A stretch of DNA of 64,000 bases from NCBI RefSeq assembly GCF_017354985.1, contig NZ_CP071501.1, forward strand, positions 2,809,501-2,873,500, read 5' to 3'. Positions 52,214-62,164 of this stretch are shown here, one piece after another; the stretch's first letter is position 1; the number at the start of each line of letters is the position of its first letter. Position numbers and translations under genes: made by a program. The notes beneath the pieces are model-generated. The model searched no databases and had not been told where the DNA came from. It saw only the letters and a list, made by a program, of their open reading frames with translations. The stretch is from Shewanella cyperi. Its GTDB lineage: Bacteria; Pseudomonadota; Gammaproteobacteria; Enterobacterales; Shewanellaceae.

Positions 52214-53437
52214 GTGAAGCAACGGGATAGCCTCAAACGTAAACGCATAGATACCCTCGACTACCGCTTTCATATTCTGCTGCTGGCACTGCCACTGGCC
52301 CTGTTTATGGGCTTGTTTATGCTGTTTGCCCCCGAAAGCGGGGTGAACTGGATGGCCCTGTTGCTGGTATGCCTGGTCTATCTGCTGGGATACAGCCTCA
52401 GCTACTATTTGCATCAGGGCAGGATCAGCCGCCTTTGGCACCATCTGGAACAGGTGGTCGGGATCAACGACGCCACCTATGAGCTGGTGCTTCTCTCCAG
52501 CCATTATCAGGACGAACACGCCTTTCTCGACGCCCTGCTCAACAAGGCGGTCAGTGTGATCAATGGCGCCGAAATGGGCAGTATTATCCGGGTCGACCCC
52601 GACACCCATCAGCTGGAATTTGAGTCCTGTGTTGGCATAGATATCAGCCGCCTGAAGACGATTCACTTCACCCTGGAGCAATCCTTTGAGTACCGACTCA
52701 CCAAGGGCAAATGCGACCGGGTGGTGGTCATAGACGATATGCGCAATATCAATGCCGGCAGCACACTGTCAGAGGAAGAGCAGGAAATACTGCTGACCGC
52801 AGCCAAGGACCCCATACGCTCCACCCTCTCCAGCCCAATCCACATCGACGGCAAGCTGTACGCCATGCTGAATCTCGACAGCAGCCAAATGGGCGCCTTC
52901 AGCGACTATGACCGCAACCTGGTGTCGATACTCACCCACGAGGCCGCCAACGCCATTTCCCTGTACCAGAAATCCCGGCGCATTACCCAGCTGGCCCAAT
53001 TCGACACCCTGACCGGACTGCACAACAGGCGTCATTTCGAAGAGCAGGTGCCCAACTGGCAGCACAATGACAGTCTGGGCAGCTTCCTGGTGCTGATTGA
53101 TATGGATAACTTAAAGAAAATCAATGATCAGCTCGGGCATACCCGGGGCGATCAGGCACTGAAGCTATTGAGCCAGGTGATGCAGAAATATTGGGGCAAG
53201 AAGCAACTGCTGGCCCGTTTCGGTGGCGATGAATTCGTTGCCCTGTGCCAGGGGCCGGAATACCGCCTGCAGGAACAACTGCAATGTATGTTGGAAGAGT
53301 TGGCCGACGGCCCCATCAAGGTAGGATTCAGTTATGGCATAGTGCCCTATGCCGGTCATTGGGAACAGGCCTTTACCCTGGCCGATGCCGCCATGTACCG
53401 CCACAAGGGCAACCGCAAAAGGGTCGCCAACCTCTAG
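52214..53437 (+). CDS. Membrane GAF-GGDEF diguanylate cyclase
   Basis: 407 residues with a GTG start at 52214. Two membrane helices (about 20-65), a GAF domain (about 85-235: EMGSIIRVDPDTHQLEF, SSPIHIDGKLYAMLNLDS) and a GGDEF domain with intact GGDEF at about 337-341 and FDTLTGLHNRRHFEE before it. It lacks an RxxD inhibitory site upstream of the motif as far as I can see. It should make c-di-GMP in response to a GAF ligand. Possibly the GTG start is off by a few codons; no ATG lies nearby in frame. Confidence 0.88.
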   Translation: MKQRDSLKRKRIDTLDYRFHILLLALPLALFMGLFMLFAPESGVNWMALLLVCLVYLLGYSLSYYLHQGRISRLWHHLEQVVGINDATYELVLLSSHYQDEHAFLDALLNKAVSVINGAEMGSIIRVDPDTHQLEFESCVGIDISRLKTIHFTLEQSFEYRLTKGKCDRVVVIDDMRNINAGSTLSEEEQEILLTAAKDPIRSTLSSPIHIDGKLYAMLNLDSSQMGAFSDYDRNLVSILTHEAANAISLYQKSRRITQLAQFDTLTGLHNRRHFEEQVPNWQHNDSLGSFLVLIDMDNLKKINDQLGHTRGDQALKLLSQVMQKYWGKKQLLARFGGDEFVALCQGPEYRLQEQLQCMLEELADGPIKVGFSYGIVPYAGHWEQAFTLADAAMYRHKGNRKRVANL

Positions 53438-53462
53438 CAGGCCGTAAGACTAACGAGCCTGG

Positions 53463-54080
53463 TTAGCCGAAAAATACCCGCCACAACCAGGATGAGTCCA
53501 GATCCTCCTTGCAGCCCTTATATTGGGCAGCATAGCGTTTGGATCTGGCATCCACCTTGGCGGCCACCTTCAGCAGCCAGGGTTTGCCCTTATGCGTCCC
53601 CTTGCGATATCCGCCCCAGCCTTCGTGATAATTGAGGTATTGGGCCCTGGCGTCCCATTTGGACACGCCATTCAACTTATGGGTCTTGGTGATAAACCAG
53701 CCCATAAAATCCATGGCATCATCAAAATCACTGCGGCTGGCCCAGCCATTGTCCGTCTCCCTGACATAGTCGTCCCAGGTGAGGGTTTTGGCCTGGGCAT
53801 AGCCATAGGCATCACTGGCGCGGCCAATGGGGATAAAGCCCAGCACATACTCCATGGGCGGTGCGGCGTCGTGTTTGAAAGAACTTTCCTGATACATCAT
53901 CGCCAGCGGCACGTGCACGGGAACGCCCCATTTGTCACGGGTCGCCACCGCAGCGTCGTACCAGCCCCTGTGCTCCTTGAAGATGGCACAGAGGTTATCG
54001 GGATCCTTTGGCGGGGATGTGGCGCAGCCTCCCAGGCTCAGCAGCAACAGCGGGAGGACAGCCTTGGCCTTGGGGGTCAT
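53463..54080 (-). CDS. Lipoprotein with lysozyme-like (transglycosylase SLT) domain
   Basis: 205 residues. A lipoprotein signal (VLPLLLLSLGGC, acyl cysteine C19), then a lysozyme-like fold: VPLAMMYQESSFKHDA with the catalytic-type glutamate, SDAYGYAQAKTLTWDDYV and YLNYHEGWGGY. It probably cleaves peptidoglycan at the outer membrane. I start at the ATG at 54080; the frame reaches 54143 without conserved sequence. It is the last gene of the gshA operon. Confidence 0.82.
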   Translation of the reverse strand: MTPKAKAVLPLLLLSLGGCATSPPKDPDNLCAIFKEHRGWYDAAVATRDKWGVPVHVPLAMMYQESSFKHDAAPPMEYVLGFIPIGRASDAYGYAQAKTLTWDDYVRETDNGWASRSDFDDAMDFMGWFITKTHKLNGVSKWDARAQYLNYHEGWGGYRKGTHKGKPWLLKVAAKVDARSKRYAAQYKGCKEDLDSSWLWRVFFG

Positions 54081-54149
54081 AGGGCATCCATTCTGAGAGT
54101 GAGGAAAAAAGTGTCCCATTAACTTCAATGGGATGCAATGCACTGTGGC

Positions 54150-54566
54150 TCAGTTTTGCACATCCGGCTCACACTCCACAGCCTCTTCCTGCCACACCTT
54201 GGGCTGCCAGTAATCCGGGTTATTGCCCACGTAGGGCTTGTCGGTATACAGCTGCGCCGCCAGGTGATAACGCTTACCGGCCTCAACCTTAAGATCCAAA
54301 TACTTGGTGCCACGGGCGGCCAGAGCCACCTTCAGGCGTGGATCGTCAATCAGCTCGGCCAGGGTAAAACGATACACCCCGGGGCTCAGACGAAAATTGG
54401 GCCGGGACAATACCGCCTTGTCATTGAGGTGGGTCACCACCACCCGGTACAGATGTTCCGCAGCCGGGGGCTCCAGATAGCCCGAGACAATGCCGCAGCT
54501 GAGCTGCACATCGGGGGCCGAAGAGCAGCCCCCCAGCAGCAACAGCAAGGGCAAAAGCTTTCTCAC
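54150..54566 (-). CDS. Hypothetical lipoprotein
   Basis: 138 residues. A lipoprotein signal (KLLPLLLLLGGC, cysteine C14) precedes a small beta-rich domain (VYRFTLAELIDDP, GKRYHLAAQLYTD) that I do not recognise. Its ATG overlaps the gshA stop by four bases (ATGA), so it is translated with gshA. A link between glutathione synthesis and this envelope protein is suggested only by the operon. Confidence 0.78.
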   Translation of the reverse strand: MRKLLPLLLLLGGCSSAPDVQLSCGIVSGYLEPPAAEHLYRVVVTHLNDKAVLSRPNFRLSPGVYRFTLAELIDDPRLKVALAARGTKYLDLKVEAGKRYHLAAQLYTDKPYVGNNPDYWQPKVWQEEAVECEPDVQN

Positions 54567-56137
54567 GATGGTACCTTGAAATAATCGGCCAGGAAGCTGT
54601 CGAAATCCTGGGTGTCAGCCGCTTCCAGCGCTTGCTGCTTGTCGAGCGAGGCCTTGGCTTCGTCTTTGTACCCCTGCTCCACCTCGGCACTGAGTGGATA
54701 GGCTTTGAAATATTCCTGGTACTGATTGGCCAGGGTCATTACCCAATCACTGTGGTCCTTTCCCTCAACCACTATGGCCTGATGAATGCGTCCGGACAGG
54801 GTATAGGCGGGATTCTCAACCGCGGCGCGCCAGACGGATAAGGCCTCGTGGTAAGCCTGGGTGTCATCATCGAGAAAATCCGCCAGCGCCGTCATGCGAT
54901 CAAAAATTTCCAGCAACCAATCCTTGAGGCCCAGAGTTTCACCGCGGCGGCTGAGCATAAGTCCCGGGCGTCGCCCTTCGAGAATGACCTTGCGCAGGTT
55001 GGCGGCGATTTCCGCTTCCTCTGTGGCATCGGAGGCCGGTGACTCCTCAAGCAAGCAGTACAGCAGGAACAGATCCAGCAGCCTGAGTTGACTGGCCTCC
55101 ACACCCACGGGGCTGAAGGGGTTCACATCCAGGGCGCGCACTTCAATGTACTCCACACCAGCTCGGGCCAGGGCCTCGGAGGGTTTCTCGCCCGTCCGGG
55201 TCACCCGCTTGGCGCGGATAGGGGCATAAAATTCGTTTTCTATCTGCAATATATTGCTGTTGAGCTGGCGATATTCGCCGTCCACCTTGACGCCAATCTC
55301 GGCAAACTTGGCCGACGGCATATGAATGGCGGCCTGGATCCCCGCCAGATAGTCCGGCAGTGAGTTGTAACTCAGATTCAGTGATCCCTGTTCGCGGTTG
55401 GTATAGCCCAAATCGCTCATCCGCAGCGAGGTGGCATAGGGTAGATACAGGGTGCCCTTGCCGGTGCGCTCAAAGGCCAGGTCAGTTTTTTGCCCCTTGA
55501 TAAAGGAGGAACAGAGCGCCGGCGACGCCCCAAACAGGTAGGGCAGCACCCACACCAGGCGGCGGTAGTTGCGGATAAGGCCAAAGTAAGACTCGGACAC
55601 AAAGTCCCCCACCGGCTCCCTGCCCTGCTTGCGGCTATAGGCTTGCAACAGGGGCCAGAGTTCGTCGGCAACCGAGAAATTGAAATGCACCCCGGAGATA
55701 ATCTGCATCAGGGCGCCATATCTGTAGGTCAGTCCCTTGCGGTACAAAGTCTTGAGCCTGCCATTATTGGAGCTGCCGTATCGGGCGATGGGAATGTCTT
55801 CCAGCTTACCCACATAACAGGGCATGCTCACGGGCCAGAGTTTCTGACCATTGAGATTGCGGACACTGAAGGCATGGGTCTCGGTCAGGCCGGTCAGCAG
55901 GCTGTCAATATCGTGGGCCACGGGAGTAATAAACTCCAGCAAGGCTTCGCTGTAATCCGTGGTAATGCGCGAATGGGTCAGGGCTGAACCCAGCGCCCTG
56001 GGATGATCGTCCATGGCAAGCTGGCAGCAGGCATTGATCCTCAGGGCCTCACGTTCTATACCCCGGCGCATCCCCAGCAGCGCATTGCGCCCTGCTTCAT
56101 CGGAGAGAAATTCCAGCTTCTCATTGAATTGTGTCAA
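54563..56137 (-). CDS. gshA: Glutamate-cysteine ligase GshA
   Basis: 524 residues, the first step of glutathione synthesis, joining glutamate and cysteine with ATP. The opening GRNALLGMRRGIEREALRIN, then ITTDYSEALLEFITP, GVHFNFSVADELW and YIEVRALDVNPFSP match the proteobacterial GshA family. Cytosolic. It is followed by two lipoprotein genes in the same operon, which is not the arrangement I know for gshA. Confidence 0.95.
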   Translation of the reverse strand: MTQFNEKLEFLSDEAGRNALLGMRRGIEREALRINACCQLAMDDHPRALGSALTHSRITTDYSEALLEFITPVAHDIDSLLTGLTETHAFSVRNLNGQKLWPVSMPCYVGKLEDIPIARYGSSNNGRLKTLYRKGLTYRYGALMQIISGVHFNFSVADELWPLLQAYSRKQGREPVGDFVSESYFGLIRNYRRLVWVLPYLFGASPALCSSFIKGQKTDLAFERTGKGTLYLPYATSLRMSDLGYTNREQGSLNLSYNSLPDYLAGIQAAIHMPSAKFAEIGVKVDGEYRQLNSNILQIENEFYAPIRAKRVTRTGEKPSEALARAGVEYIEVRALDVNPFSPVGVEASQLRLLDLFLLYCLLEESPASDATEEAEIAANLRKVILEGRRPGLMLSRRGETLGLKDWLLEIFDRMTALADFLDDDTQAYHEALSVWRAAVENPAYTLSGRIHQAIVVEGKDHSDWVMTLANQYQEYFKAYPLSAEVEQGYKDEAKASLDKQQALEAADTQDFDSFLADYFKVPS

Positions 56138-56310
56138 TTGATTTTCTCTACATTCTGTCGCGCCCTAGGGCACAGAGTACAGCCAGACCGCGTAGCCGAC
56201 CGCCTGCTTTCAGACTGATTTCAAAATAATGCCAAACCCGGTTGCCAGGCAAGCAAATCAGCGCAGCCGGTTATCCCGGCTGCTGCTTATATGGGGATGG
56301 TCGCCCCCTT

Positions 56311-59142
56311 TTACAATACCAGCGGCTCAACAGTATATCCCAGGGCCTTGAGCGAGGCTTCAATCCGCGCTTTATCGCCCACCACCAGGATCACCATCTG
56401 TCCCAGATCCAGCTGCTTGGCCGCCAGTTGATTCAACTCGGCGGCACTGATGCTGTCGGTAATTTCCCCCTGGCGCACGGTGAAATCATCCTTTAGGCCA
56501 TAACGCTGGATCATCCGCATAAAGCCCGCCTTCTGGAAAGGCGTTTCATAATCCAGTGCCTGTCCCTGGGATACCGAGTTACGCATAAAGGCCAGCTCAT
56601 CGCCGCGGATCCCCTGCTCCCGATATTGGCCTATTTCTTTGACAAATTCTTTAATGGCCTCGGCGGTCACATCGGTACGCACGCTGGCGGTAGCCATGAA
56701 CTTGCCGGTCTCCACACCGCCACTGAAGAAACTTCTGGCGCCGTAGGTGTAGCCCTTGTCTTCCCGGAGATTGAGATTGATGCGACTGTTGAACGCGCCA
56801 CCAAGGGGATAGTTCATCAGGAAAGACTTGAAGTATTCACCTTCGGCATCATAGGGCATGGCCACCTTGCCAATGGAAATGACCGATTGGGCCGCCCCCG
56901 GCTTGTCGAGCAGGTACAGGGTGCCACCGGCAAGCGTTGGCAGTGGCGGCAAGGGCGGCACGGGCACGGCTTCCCCCTGCCACTGGCCGAGCACAGCCAA
57001 TGATTTGAGTAACTGGTCCTTTGGCGCACTGGACACAGCCACTATCTGGGCGTTGCCGGCCTGGTATTGCAAGGCGTAAAAGTCTTTCACGTCTTTTAGC
57101 GTCAGCGAGGCCACGCTGGCCGCGGAGCCCTGGTCATTGACCCCCAATGGGCTGTCACCATATAGGAGTTTGGCAAAGGCACTGGATGCCAGGAAGTTGG
57201 GATCCGAGGCCAGATGCTGCAGAGTTTGCAGTGTCTGCTGTTTGGCACGCTCAAAGTCACCCGGCAACAAACCCGGTTGCAGCAGTTTTTCCTGCACTAT
57301 GGCCAGCACGGCGTCCAGCTTACTGGTGAGCGTAGATATCTTGATGTGACTCTGGTAATCGGCAGCGGCGAATTCAACGCTTGCCCCCAACAACTCCAGG
57401 GCCTGGGTCAGCTCTTCGGTGGAGCGATTGGCACTGGATTCATTGAGCACAGAGGCAGTGAGGCTGGCCAAGCCGGCCTTGGCCACGGGTTCCAATCTGT
57501 GGCCGCCATTGAGATAAATGACAATTTCCGTGGTCGGGGTTTCGCGGCTTTCGGTGCCAAGTACCGCAATACCATTGGCCAGGGTGCTGCGCCACAGGGT
57601 CGGCACTTTGAGCACAGGCGCCTTGGCTGAGGCCGGCATGACGCTGCGATCAAAACTGGATATGGGCTTGGCGTCGTTTAACTTGCCTTCCACCGCCGAT
57701 GCCGCCACCAAGGGGGCCGGCGCGCTGAAGTTATCCTCGGCGGCCGCGAGCGCCATGGCACCTTCAGGCACCACGCTCATCACCATCATAGGCTTGTCTT
57801 TGACATACTTGGCAAATACCCGCATCACGTCGGCCCTGGTCACGCTGGCATAACGCTCAAGATCGTGGGCCACCATGTTGGGGTTATCGAAAAAGGTCTG
57901 GTTGTAGGCCAGGGTCGACACCTTACCGCGCACGCTCTGGAGGTTGAATATGGTGTCGGACTCAAATTGCACCTTAACCTTCTCAAGGTCTTCATCGGTC
58001 ACACCGCGGCTCTCGAACTCCTTGATGGACTCCAGCAACCTGGCTTCGAGCTCCTTGAGGCTGCCTCCGCGGGCCGGGTTGGCGAGCGCATAAAACGCCA
58101 GCTGACAGGCCAATTCCTGACAGGGATGGCTGGCACCGGCCTGCACCGCATAGCCGTCTTTCACCAGATTTTTGTATACCAGGGAAGTTTTGCCACCACC
58201 GAGAATATTGGCCAGCAGATCCAGGGCGGCCTCGTCTTCATGCTGGGCGTAAACAGTGGGAAACGCCAGACGCAGCAGCGGCAGGTGCACCTTGTCTTCC
58301 ATGGAGATGTAGCGGGTCTTGTCCAGAGTCACCAGGGTCTTGGGCAGGGGCTGCACCTGGGGACCGGCCGGGATTTCACCAAAATACTTGTTCACCCAGG
58401 CCAGGGTTTGGGTTTCGTCAAAATCGCCGCCTATGGTCAGGGTCGCATTATTGGGACCGTACCAGCGCTGGAAAAAGTGTTTCACATCCTCGACACTGGC
58501 GCGCTCCAGATCTTCTGGCCAACCGATGACGGGCCAGGAATAGGGATGTCCGGCGGGATACAGGGCCTGATTAAATTTCTCTGACATGCGGCCATAGGGC
58601 TGGTTGTCGATGCGCTGGGCACGCTCGTTCTTCACCGTTTCCCGCTGGACCTCGAATTTTTCCTTGGTCAGAGCCGGTAGCAGGAAACCCATGCGATCAG
58701 ATTCCAGCCACAGCATTTTTTCCAGCTGATTGCTCGGCACTGTCTCGAAATAATTGGTACGGTCTGTGTTGGTGGTGCCATTGAGTTCACCACCGGCCTC
58801 GGTCACCACCTTGAAATGCTGCTCATCGGCTACGTGCTCCGAGCCTTGAAACATCATGTGTTCAAACAGATGGGCGAAACCGCTGCGACCGGCGCGCTCC
58901 CTGTCTGACCCCACATGGTAGGTCACGTCCACATGCACCAGGGGATCCGAGTTGTCCTGATGCAGTATAACGGTCAGGCCATTGGCCAGCCGGTATTTCT
59001 TGTAAGGAATGCCAACCTGCTGCGAAGAGGGCGATACGGTTTCCAGCAAACTAATGCCCTGGGGCAATTCCGGAGCGGGACTTTGGTGGGCACAGCCGCT
59101 CAAAGCTGCCGATATCGCGGCGGCGAGGATCCATTTTTTCAT
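56311..59142 (-). CDS. M16-family zinc metalloprotease lipoprotein
   Basis: 943 residues. A lipoprotein signal (LAAAISAALSGC, cysteine C17) is followed by two M16 halves. The inverted zinc motif HxxEH is present at H91-LFE-H95 in GFAHLFEHMMF, with the third ligand in ETVKNE near 170; the second half (about 520-930) lacks the motif, as usual, and ends with RSFFSGGVETGKFMATASVR. It resembles PqqL or the periplasmic insulinase-like proteases; likely an outer-membrane peptidase of peptides or leader fragments. Monocistronic. Confidence 0.9.
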   Translation of the reverse strand: MKKWILAAAISAALSGCAHQSPAPELPQGISLLETVSPSSQQVGIPYKKYRLANGLTVILHQDNSDPLVHVDVTYHVGSDRERAGRSGFAHLFEHMMFQGSEHVADEQHFKVVTEAGGELNGTTNTDRTNYFETVPSNQLEKMLWLESDRMGFLLPALTKEKFEVQRETVKNERAQRIDNQPYGRMSEKFNQALYPAGHPYSWPVIGWPEDLERASVEDVKHFFQRWYGPNNATLTIGGDFDETQTLAWVNKYFGEIPAGPQVQPLPKTLVTLDKTRYISMEDKVHLPLLRLAFPTVYAQHEDEAALDLLANILGGGKTSLVYKNLVKDGYAVQAGASHPCQELACQLAFYALANPARGGSLKELEARLLESIKEFESRGVTDEDLEKVKVQFESDTIFNLQSVRGKVSTLAYNQTFFDNPNMVAHDLERYASVTRADVMRVFAKYVKDKPMMVMSVVPEGAMALAAAEDNFSAPAPLVAASAVEGKLNDAKPISSFDRSVMPASAKAPVLKVPTLWRSTLANGIAVLGTESRETPTTEIVIYLNGGHRLEPVAKAGLASLTASVLNESSANRSTEELTQALELLGASVEFAAADYQSHIKISTLTSKLDAVLAIVQEKLLQPGLLPGDFERAKQQTLQTLQHLASDPNFLASSAFAKLLYGDSPLGVNDQGSAASVASLTLKDVKDFYALQYQAGNAQIVAVSSAPKDQLLKSLAVLGQWQGEAVPVPPLPPLPTLAGGTLYLLDKPGAAQSVISIGKVAMPYDAEGEYFKSFLMNYPLGGAFNSRINLNLREDKGYTYGARSFFSGGVETGKFMATASVRTDVTAEAIKEFVKEIGQYREQGIRGDELAFMRNSVSQGQALDYETPFQKAGFMRMIQRYGLKDDFTVRQGEITDSISAAELNQLAAKQLDLGQMVILVVGDKARIEASLKALGYTVEPLVL

Positions 59143-59452
59143 GGCAAGTTCCTTATATACAAAGCAAATGATTCAGCCAAGGGCTGACTATAACAGACAA
59201 TGACGCCGGCTCAAGCCGGGCCTGTTGCCGAGCTGTAAGCAGATTTTTCCACAAAGCGCTCCGGTTACCGGACTTGTGCATGTTGCAAAAGGGTGTCATG
59301 TTAACGACAGCAAAACAAACGCTTGCCGCACAATAAGTTATAAGAAAAACGTTTTGGTCGCACTCGCCCCCTGCCGTTACAATGACCTATGGTGGTTCTC
59401 GGCGGGCATCGACGGACAATGAGTGCCACACCAGCTAATTTCGGGGATCTGC
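59143..59452. other. Intergenic region with symporter promoter
   Basis: 310 bases between the divergent M16 protease and symporter genes. It contains a CCGGCT / AGCCGG hairpin near 59205 and a sigma-70-type promoter at 59354-59383. No coding frame is supported. Confidence 0.5.
59354..59383 (+). promoter_or_regulatory. Sigma-70-type promoter of the symporter gene
   Basis: TTGGTC (59354-59359), 18-base spacer, TACAAT (59378-59383), 69 bases before the ATG at 59453. Confidence 0.6.
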
Positions 59453-60727
59453 ATGTTGCTTCAAACACTTAATCGAATTCCATTCTGGCAGAAAGTGCTG
59501 CTGGGTTTTGCTCTGGGTACTGTCACCGGGGTCATTTTCGGCGAGGGTGCGACCCTGCTCAAGCCCCTGGGCGAACTGTTTATCAGCGCCATCAAGATGC
59601 TGGTTGCGCCCCTGGTGCTCTGTGCCATAGTGGTCAGCATCACCTCCCTTGGCAACGCCGCCAACCTCAAGCGCCTGAGCATAAAGACCCTCGGTATGTT
59701 CATGCTGACCGGCACCATAGCCTCACTGATAGGTCTGGCCGTTGGCAGCGCCATTGATATGGGTGGCTCAATGGCACTGGCCACCACAGAGGTGCGCGAG
59801 CGTAATATCCCCGGCTTTGCCCAGGTGTTGCTGGACATGATCCCGGTCAACCCCTTTGCGTCCCTCGCCGATGGGAAGGTGCTGCAGATCATCGTTTTTG
59901 CCGCCCTTATCGGTATCGCCATCAACGGCGTGGGTGAAAAAGCCGAGCCACTCAAACGCACCTTTGAGGCCGGCGCCGAGGTCATGTTCCAGCTGACCCG
60001 CATGGTACTGAAGCTGACCCCCATTGGGGTATTTGGTCTGATGGCCTGGGTGGTGGGTGAATACGGTCTCTCAACCCTGCTGCCCCTGGGCAAGTTCATC
60101 CTGGCGATTTATATTGCCGCCCTTATTCACATCATCTTTGTCTATGGCGGCCTGGTGAAATTCGGCGCGGGTTTGAGTCCGTTGCAGTTTTTCCGCAAGG
60201 CCATGCCGGCACAGCTGGTGGCCTTCAGCACCGCGTCAAGCTTTGGCACCCTGCCGGTAACGACCCGCTGTACCGAGGCAATGGGCGTGACCAAGAATTA
60301 CAGCGCCTTTGTGCTGCCCATGGGCGCCACCATGAACATGGACGGCTGTGGCGGTATTTATCCGGCCATCGCCGCCATCTTCATCGCCCAGATTTACGGC
60401 ATCCCGCTGGATATGACCGACTATATGTTGATTGCTGTGACCGCAACAGTGGCCTCGGTGGGCACAGCCGGGGTTCCCGGCAGCGCCATGGTGATGCTGA
60501 CCGTCACCCTGGGTGTTATCGGCCTGCCTCTGGAGGGTATAGCCTTTATCGCCGCCATCGACAGGGTAATAGACATGATACGCACCTGTACCAATGTCAC
60601 CGGCGACATGATGACCGCTGTGGTGGTAGGTAAATCGGAAGGACAATTGGATCTGGCCAAGTTTGAGCAGCAAGAATCCTCTGTCGAAGAAGTCGTGGAA
60701 GAAGAACAGGAAGAAGTCCGCGCCTAA
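59453..60727 (+). CDS. Dicarboxylate/amino acid:cation symporter (DAACS family)
   Basis: 424 residues with the DAACS fold: membrane helices, the serine-rich motif AFSTASSFGTLPVTTRC near 265, MGATMNMDGCGG near 295 and the substrate loop GTAGVPGSAM near 340, as in GltP, SstT and GltPh. It imports glutamate, aspartate or C4-dicarboxylates with Na+ or H+. The acidic C-terminal tail (EEVVEEEQEEV) is unusual. The ATG at 59453 follows GGGGATCTGC; the frame reaches 59423 without a ribosome site. Confidence 0.92.
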   Translation: MLLQTLNRIPFWQKVLLGFALGTVTGVIFGEGATLLKPLGELFISAIKMLVAPLVLCAIVVSITSLGNAANLKRLSIKTLGMFMLTGTIASLIGLAVGSAIDMGGSMALATTEVRERNIPGFAQVLLDMIPVNPFASLADGKVLQIIVFAALIGIAINGVGEKAEPLKRTFEAGAEVMFQLTRMVLKLTPIGVFGLMAWVVGEYGLSTLLPLGKFILAIYIAALIHIIFVYGGLVKFGAGLSPLQFFRKAMPAQLVAFSTASSFGTLPVTTRCTEAMGVTKNYSAFVLPMGATMNMDGCGGIYPAIAAIFIAQIYGIPLDMTDYMLIAVTATVASVGTAGVPGSAMVMLTVTLGVIGLPLEGIAFIAAIDRVIDMIRTCTNVTGDMMTAVVVGKSEGQLDLAKFEQQESSVEEVVEEEQEEVRA

Positions 60728-60737
60728 AATGCAGCCA

Positions 60738-60769
60738 AACAAAAGGCCGCCTTGGGGCGGCCTTTTGTT
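60738..60769 (+). terminator. Terminator of the symporter gene
   Basis: AAAAGGCCGCC, loop TTGG, GGCGGCCTTTT, an 11-bp stem 13 bases after the stop. Confidence 0.92.
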
Positions 60770-60837
60770 TTACAAGCACTTGGTGATTCCGGTTATGGCG
60801 CCTAAACTGGATTCATCAACAATCACCAGTAAGTGCA

Positions 60838-61005
60838 ATGACCAGACTCTTTCTTTTACCCCTGCTTCTTTGCCTGCTGTGGAGCGTGTTCCTGTACTTC
60901 AGGCGCATCCCCCTTGCCGAGGGTAAGCAAGGCTATGTTTATATTCTCAGTGGCAGTGGCATTCTGATTGCCCTGCTCAGCCTGCTGCTGTGGCTGACAC
61001 ACTGA
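60838..61005 (+). CDS. 55-residue two-helix membrane protein
   Basis: 55 residues: MTRLFLLPLLLCLLWSVFLY, a short loop (FRRIPLAEGKQGY) and a second helix (VYILSGSGILIALLSLLLWL). The stop lies one base before the convergent oadB stop at 61007. The loop is positively charged. The ribosome site is weak (AGTAAGTGCA). A tiny membrane protein of unknown role beside the decarboxylase genes; it could assist that complex, but that is inference from position. Confidence 0.65.
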   Translation: MTRLFLLPLLLCLLWSVFLYFRRIPLAEGKQGYVYILSGSGILIALLSLLLWLTH

Positions 61006-61006
61006 G

Positions 61007-62137
61007 TCAGCCCAGTACCGCAAGCAAGATACCCGCTGCCACCGCACTGCCCAGCACACCGGCCACGTTGGGGCCCATGGCGTGCATCAACAGATAATTG
61101 TGGGGATTGGCTTCCAGTCCCACTTTATTGGCCACCCTCGCCGCCATGGGCACAGCCGACACCCCTGCAGCACCTATGAGCGGATTGACCTTGCCACCAC
61201 TGAGTTTGCACATCAGCTTGGCCATCAATACCCCGGCCGCGGTGCCAATGGCAAAGGCTATGGCTCCAAGCACCAGGATCCCCAGGGTTTCCATGCGCAA
61301 AAACTGCGCCGCCGACAGTTTGGAGCCCACCGCCAAGCCGAGAAATATGGTCACTATGTTGATAAGCTCGTTTTGGGCGGTGTTGGACAGCCTGTCCACT
61401 ACCCCGGACTCGCGCATCAGGTTCCCCAGGCAAAACATGCCCACCAGAGGCGTGGCCGCCGGCAGAAACAGAATTGTCAGGCCCAATACCATCAGCGGAA
61501 AAATAATTTTCTCCTGCTTGCTGACTTCCCGCAGCTGCTCCATCTTGATGGCCCGTTCCTGAGGTGTGGTCAGGGCGCGCATAATCGGCGGTTGTATGAT
61601 GGGCACCAGTGCCATATAGGAATAGGCCGCCACGGCAATGGCCCCCAATAGCTCAGGTGCCAATTTGGAAGCCAGGAAAATAGCCGTCGGACCATCGGCG
61701 CCGCCTATGATGGCGATGGCCGCCGCATCCTTAAGGCTGAATTCAAACCCAGGCACCAGGTTCAGGGCAATGGCACCGATGAGGGTCGCAAAAATGCCGA
61801 ATTGGGCGGCGGCCCCCAGTAACAAGGTTTTGGGGTTGGCGATAAGCGCCCCAAAGTCCGTCAGGGCACCCACCCCCATAAAGATCAGCAAGGGAAACAC
61901 CCCGGTTTCTATGCCCACATGGTAGGCGTAGTACAAGAGGCCCCCCTCTTCGGTAAAGCCGGCATTGGGGATGTTGGCCAGCACGGCACCAAAGCCTATG
62001 GGCAACAACAGCAGCGGCTCAAATCCCCGCACTATGGCCAGGTAAAGTAACAGGCCACCCACTGCCATCATAAGCGCCTGACCGGCGCTGAAGTGGGCCA
62101 GGCCCGTCTCGGCCCAGAAGGCCAGCAATCCATCCAT
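61007..62137 (-). CDS. oadB: Oxaloacetate decarboxylase beta subunit OadB
   Basis: 376 residues, the Na+-translocating membrane subunit. Signature segments: [41 protein letters not shown] and [37 protein letters not shown], with the aspartate in GGADGPT needed for Na+ transport. Works with OadA and OadG to couple oxaloacetate decarboxylation to Na+ export. It lies 27 bases after oadA on the same strand. Confidence 0.95.
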   Translation of the reverse strand: MDGLLAFWAETGLAHFSAGQALMMAVGGLLLYLAIVRGFEPLLLLPIGFGAVLANIPNAGFTEEGGLLYYAYHVGIETGVFPLLIFMGVGALTDFGALIANPKTLLLGAAAQFGIFATLIGAIALNLVPGFEFSLKDAAAIAIIGGADGPTAIFLASKLAPELLGAIAVAAYSYMALVPIIQPPIMRALTTPQERAIKMEQLREVSKQEKIIFPLMVLGLTILFLPAATPLVGMFCLGNLMRESGVVDRLSNTAQNELINIVTIFLGLAVGSKLSAAQFLRMETLGILVLGAIAFAIGTAAGVLMAKLMCKLSGGKVNPLIGAAGVSAVPMAARVANKVGLEANPHNYLLMHAMGPNVAGVLGSAVAAGILLAVLG

Positions 62138-62164
62138 AACGTCTCCTAAAGCAAGGACATGGCT

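Noticed and set aside
56262..56282. GC-rich inverted repeat downstream of the M16 protease gene as a terminator
   Set aside because: The stem is good but no T-run follows on the minus strand.
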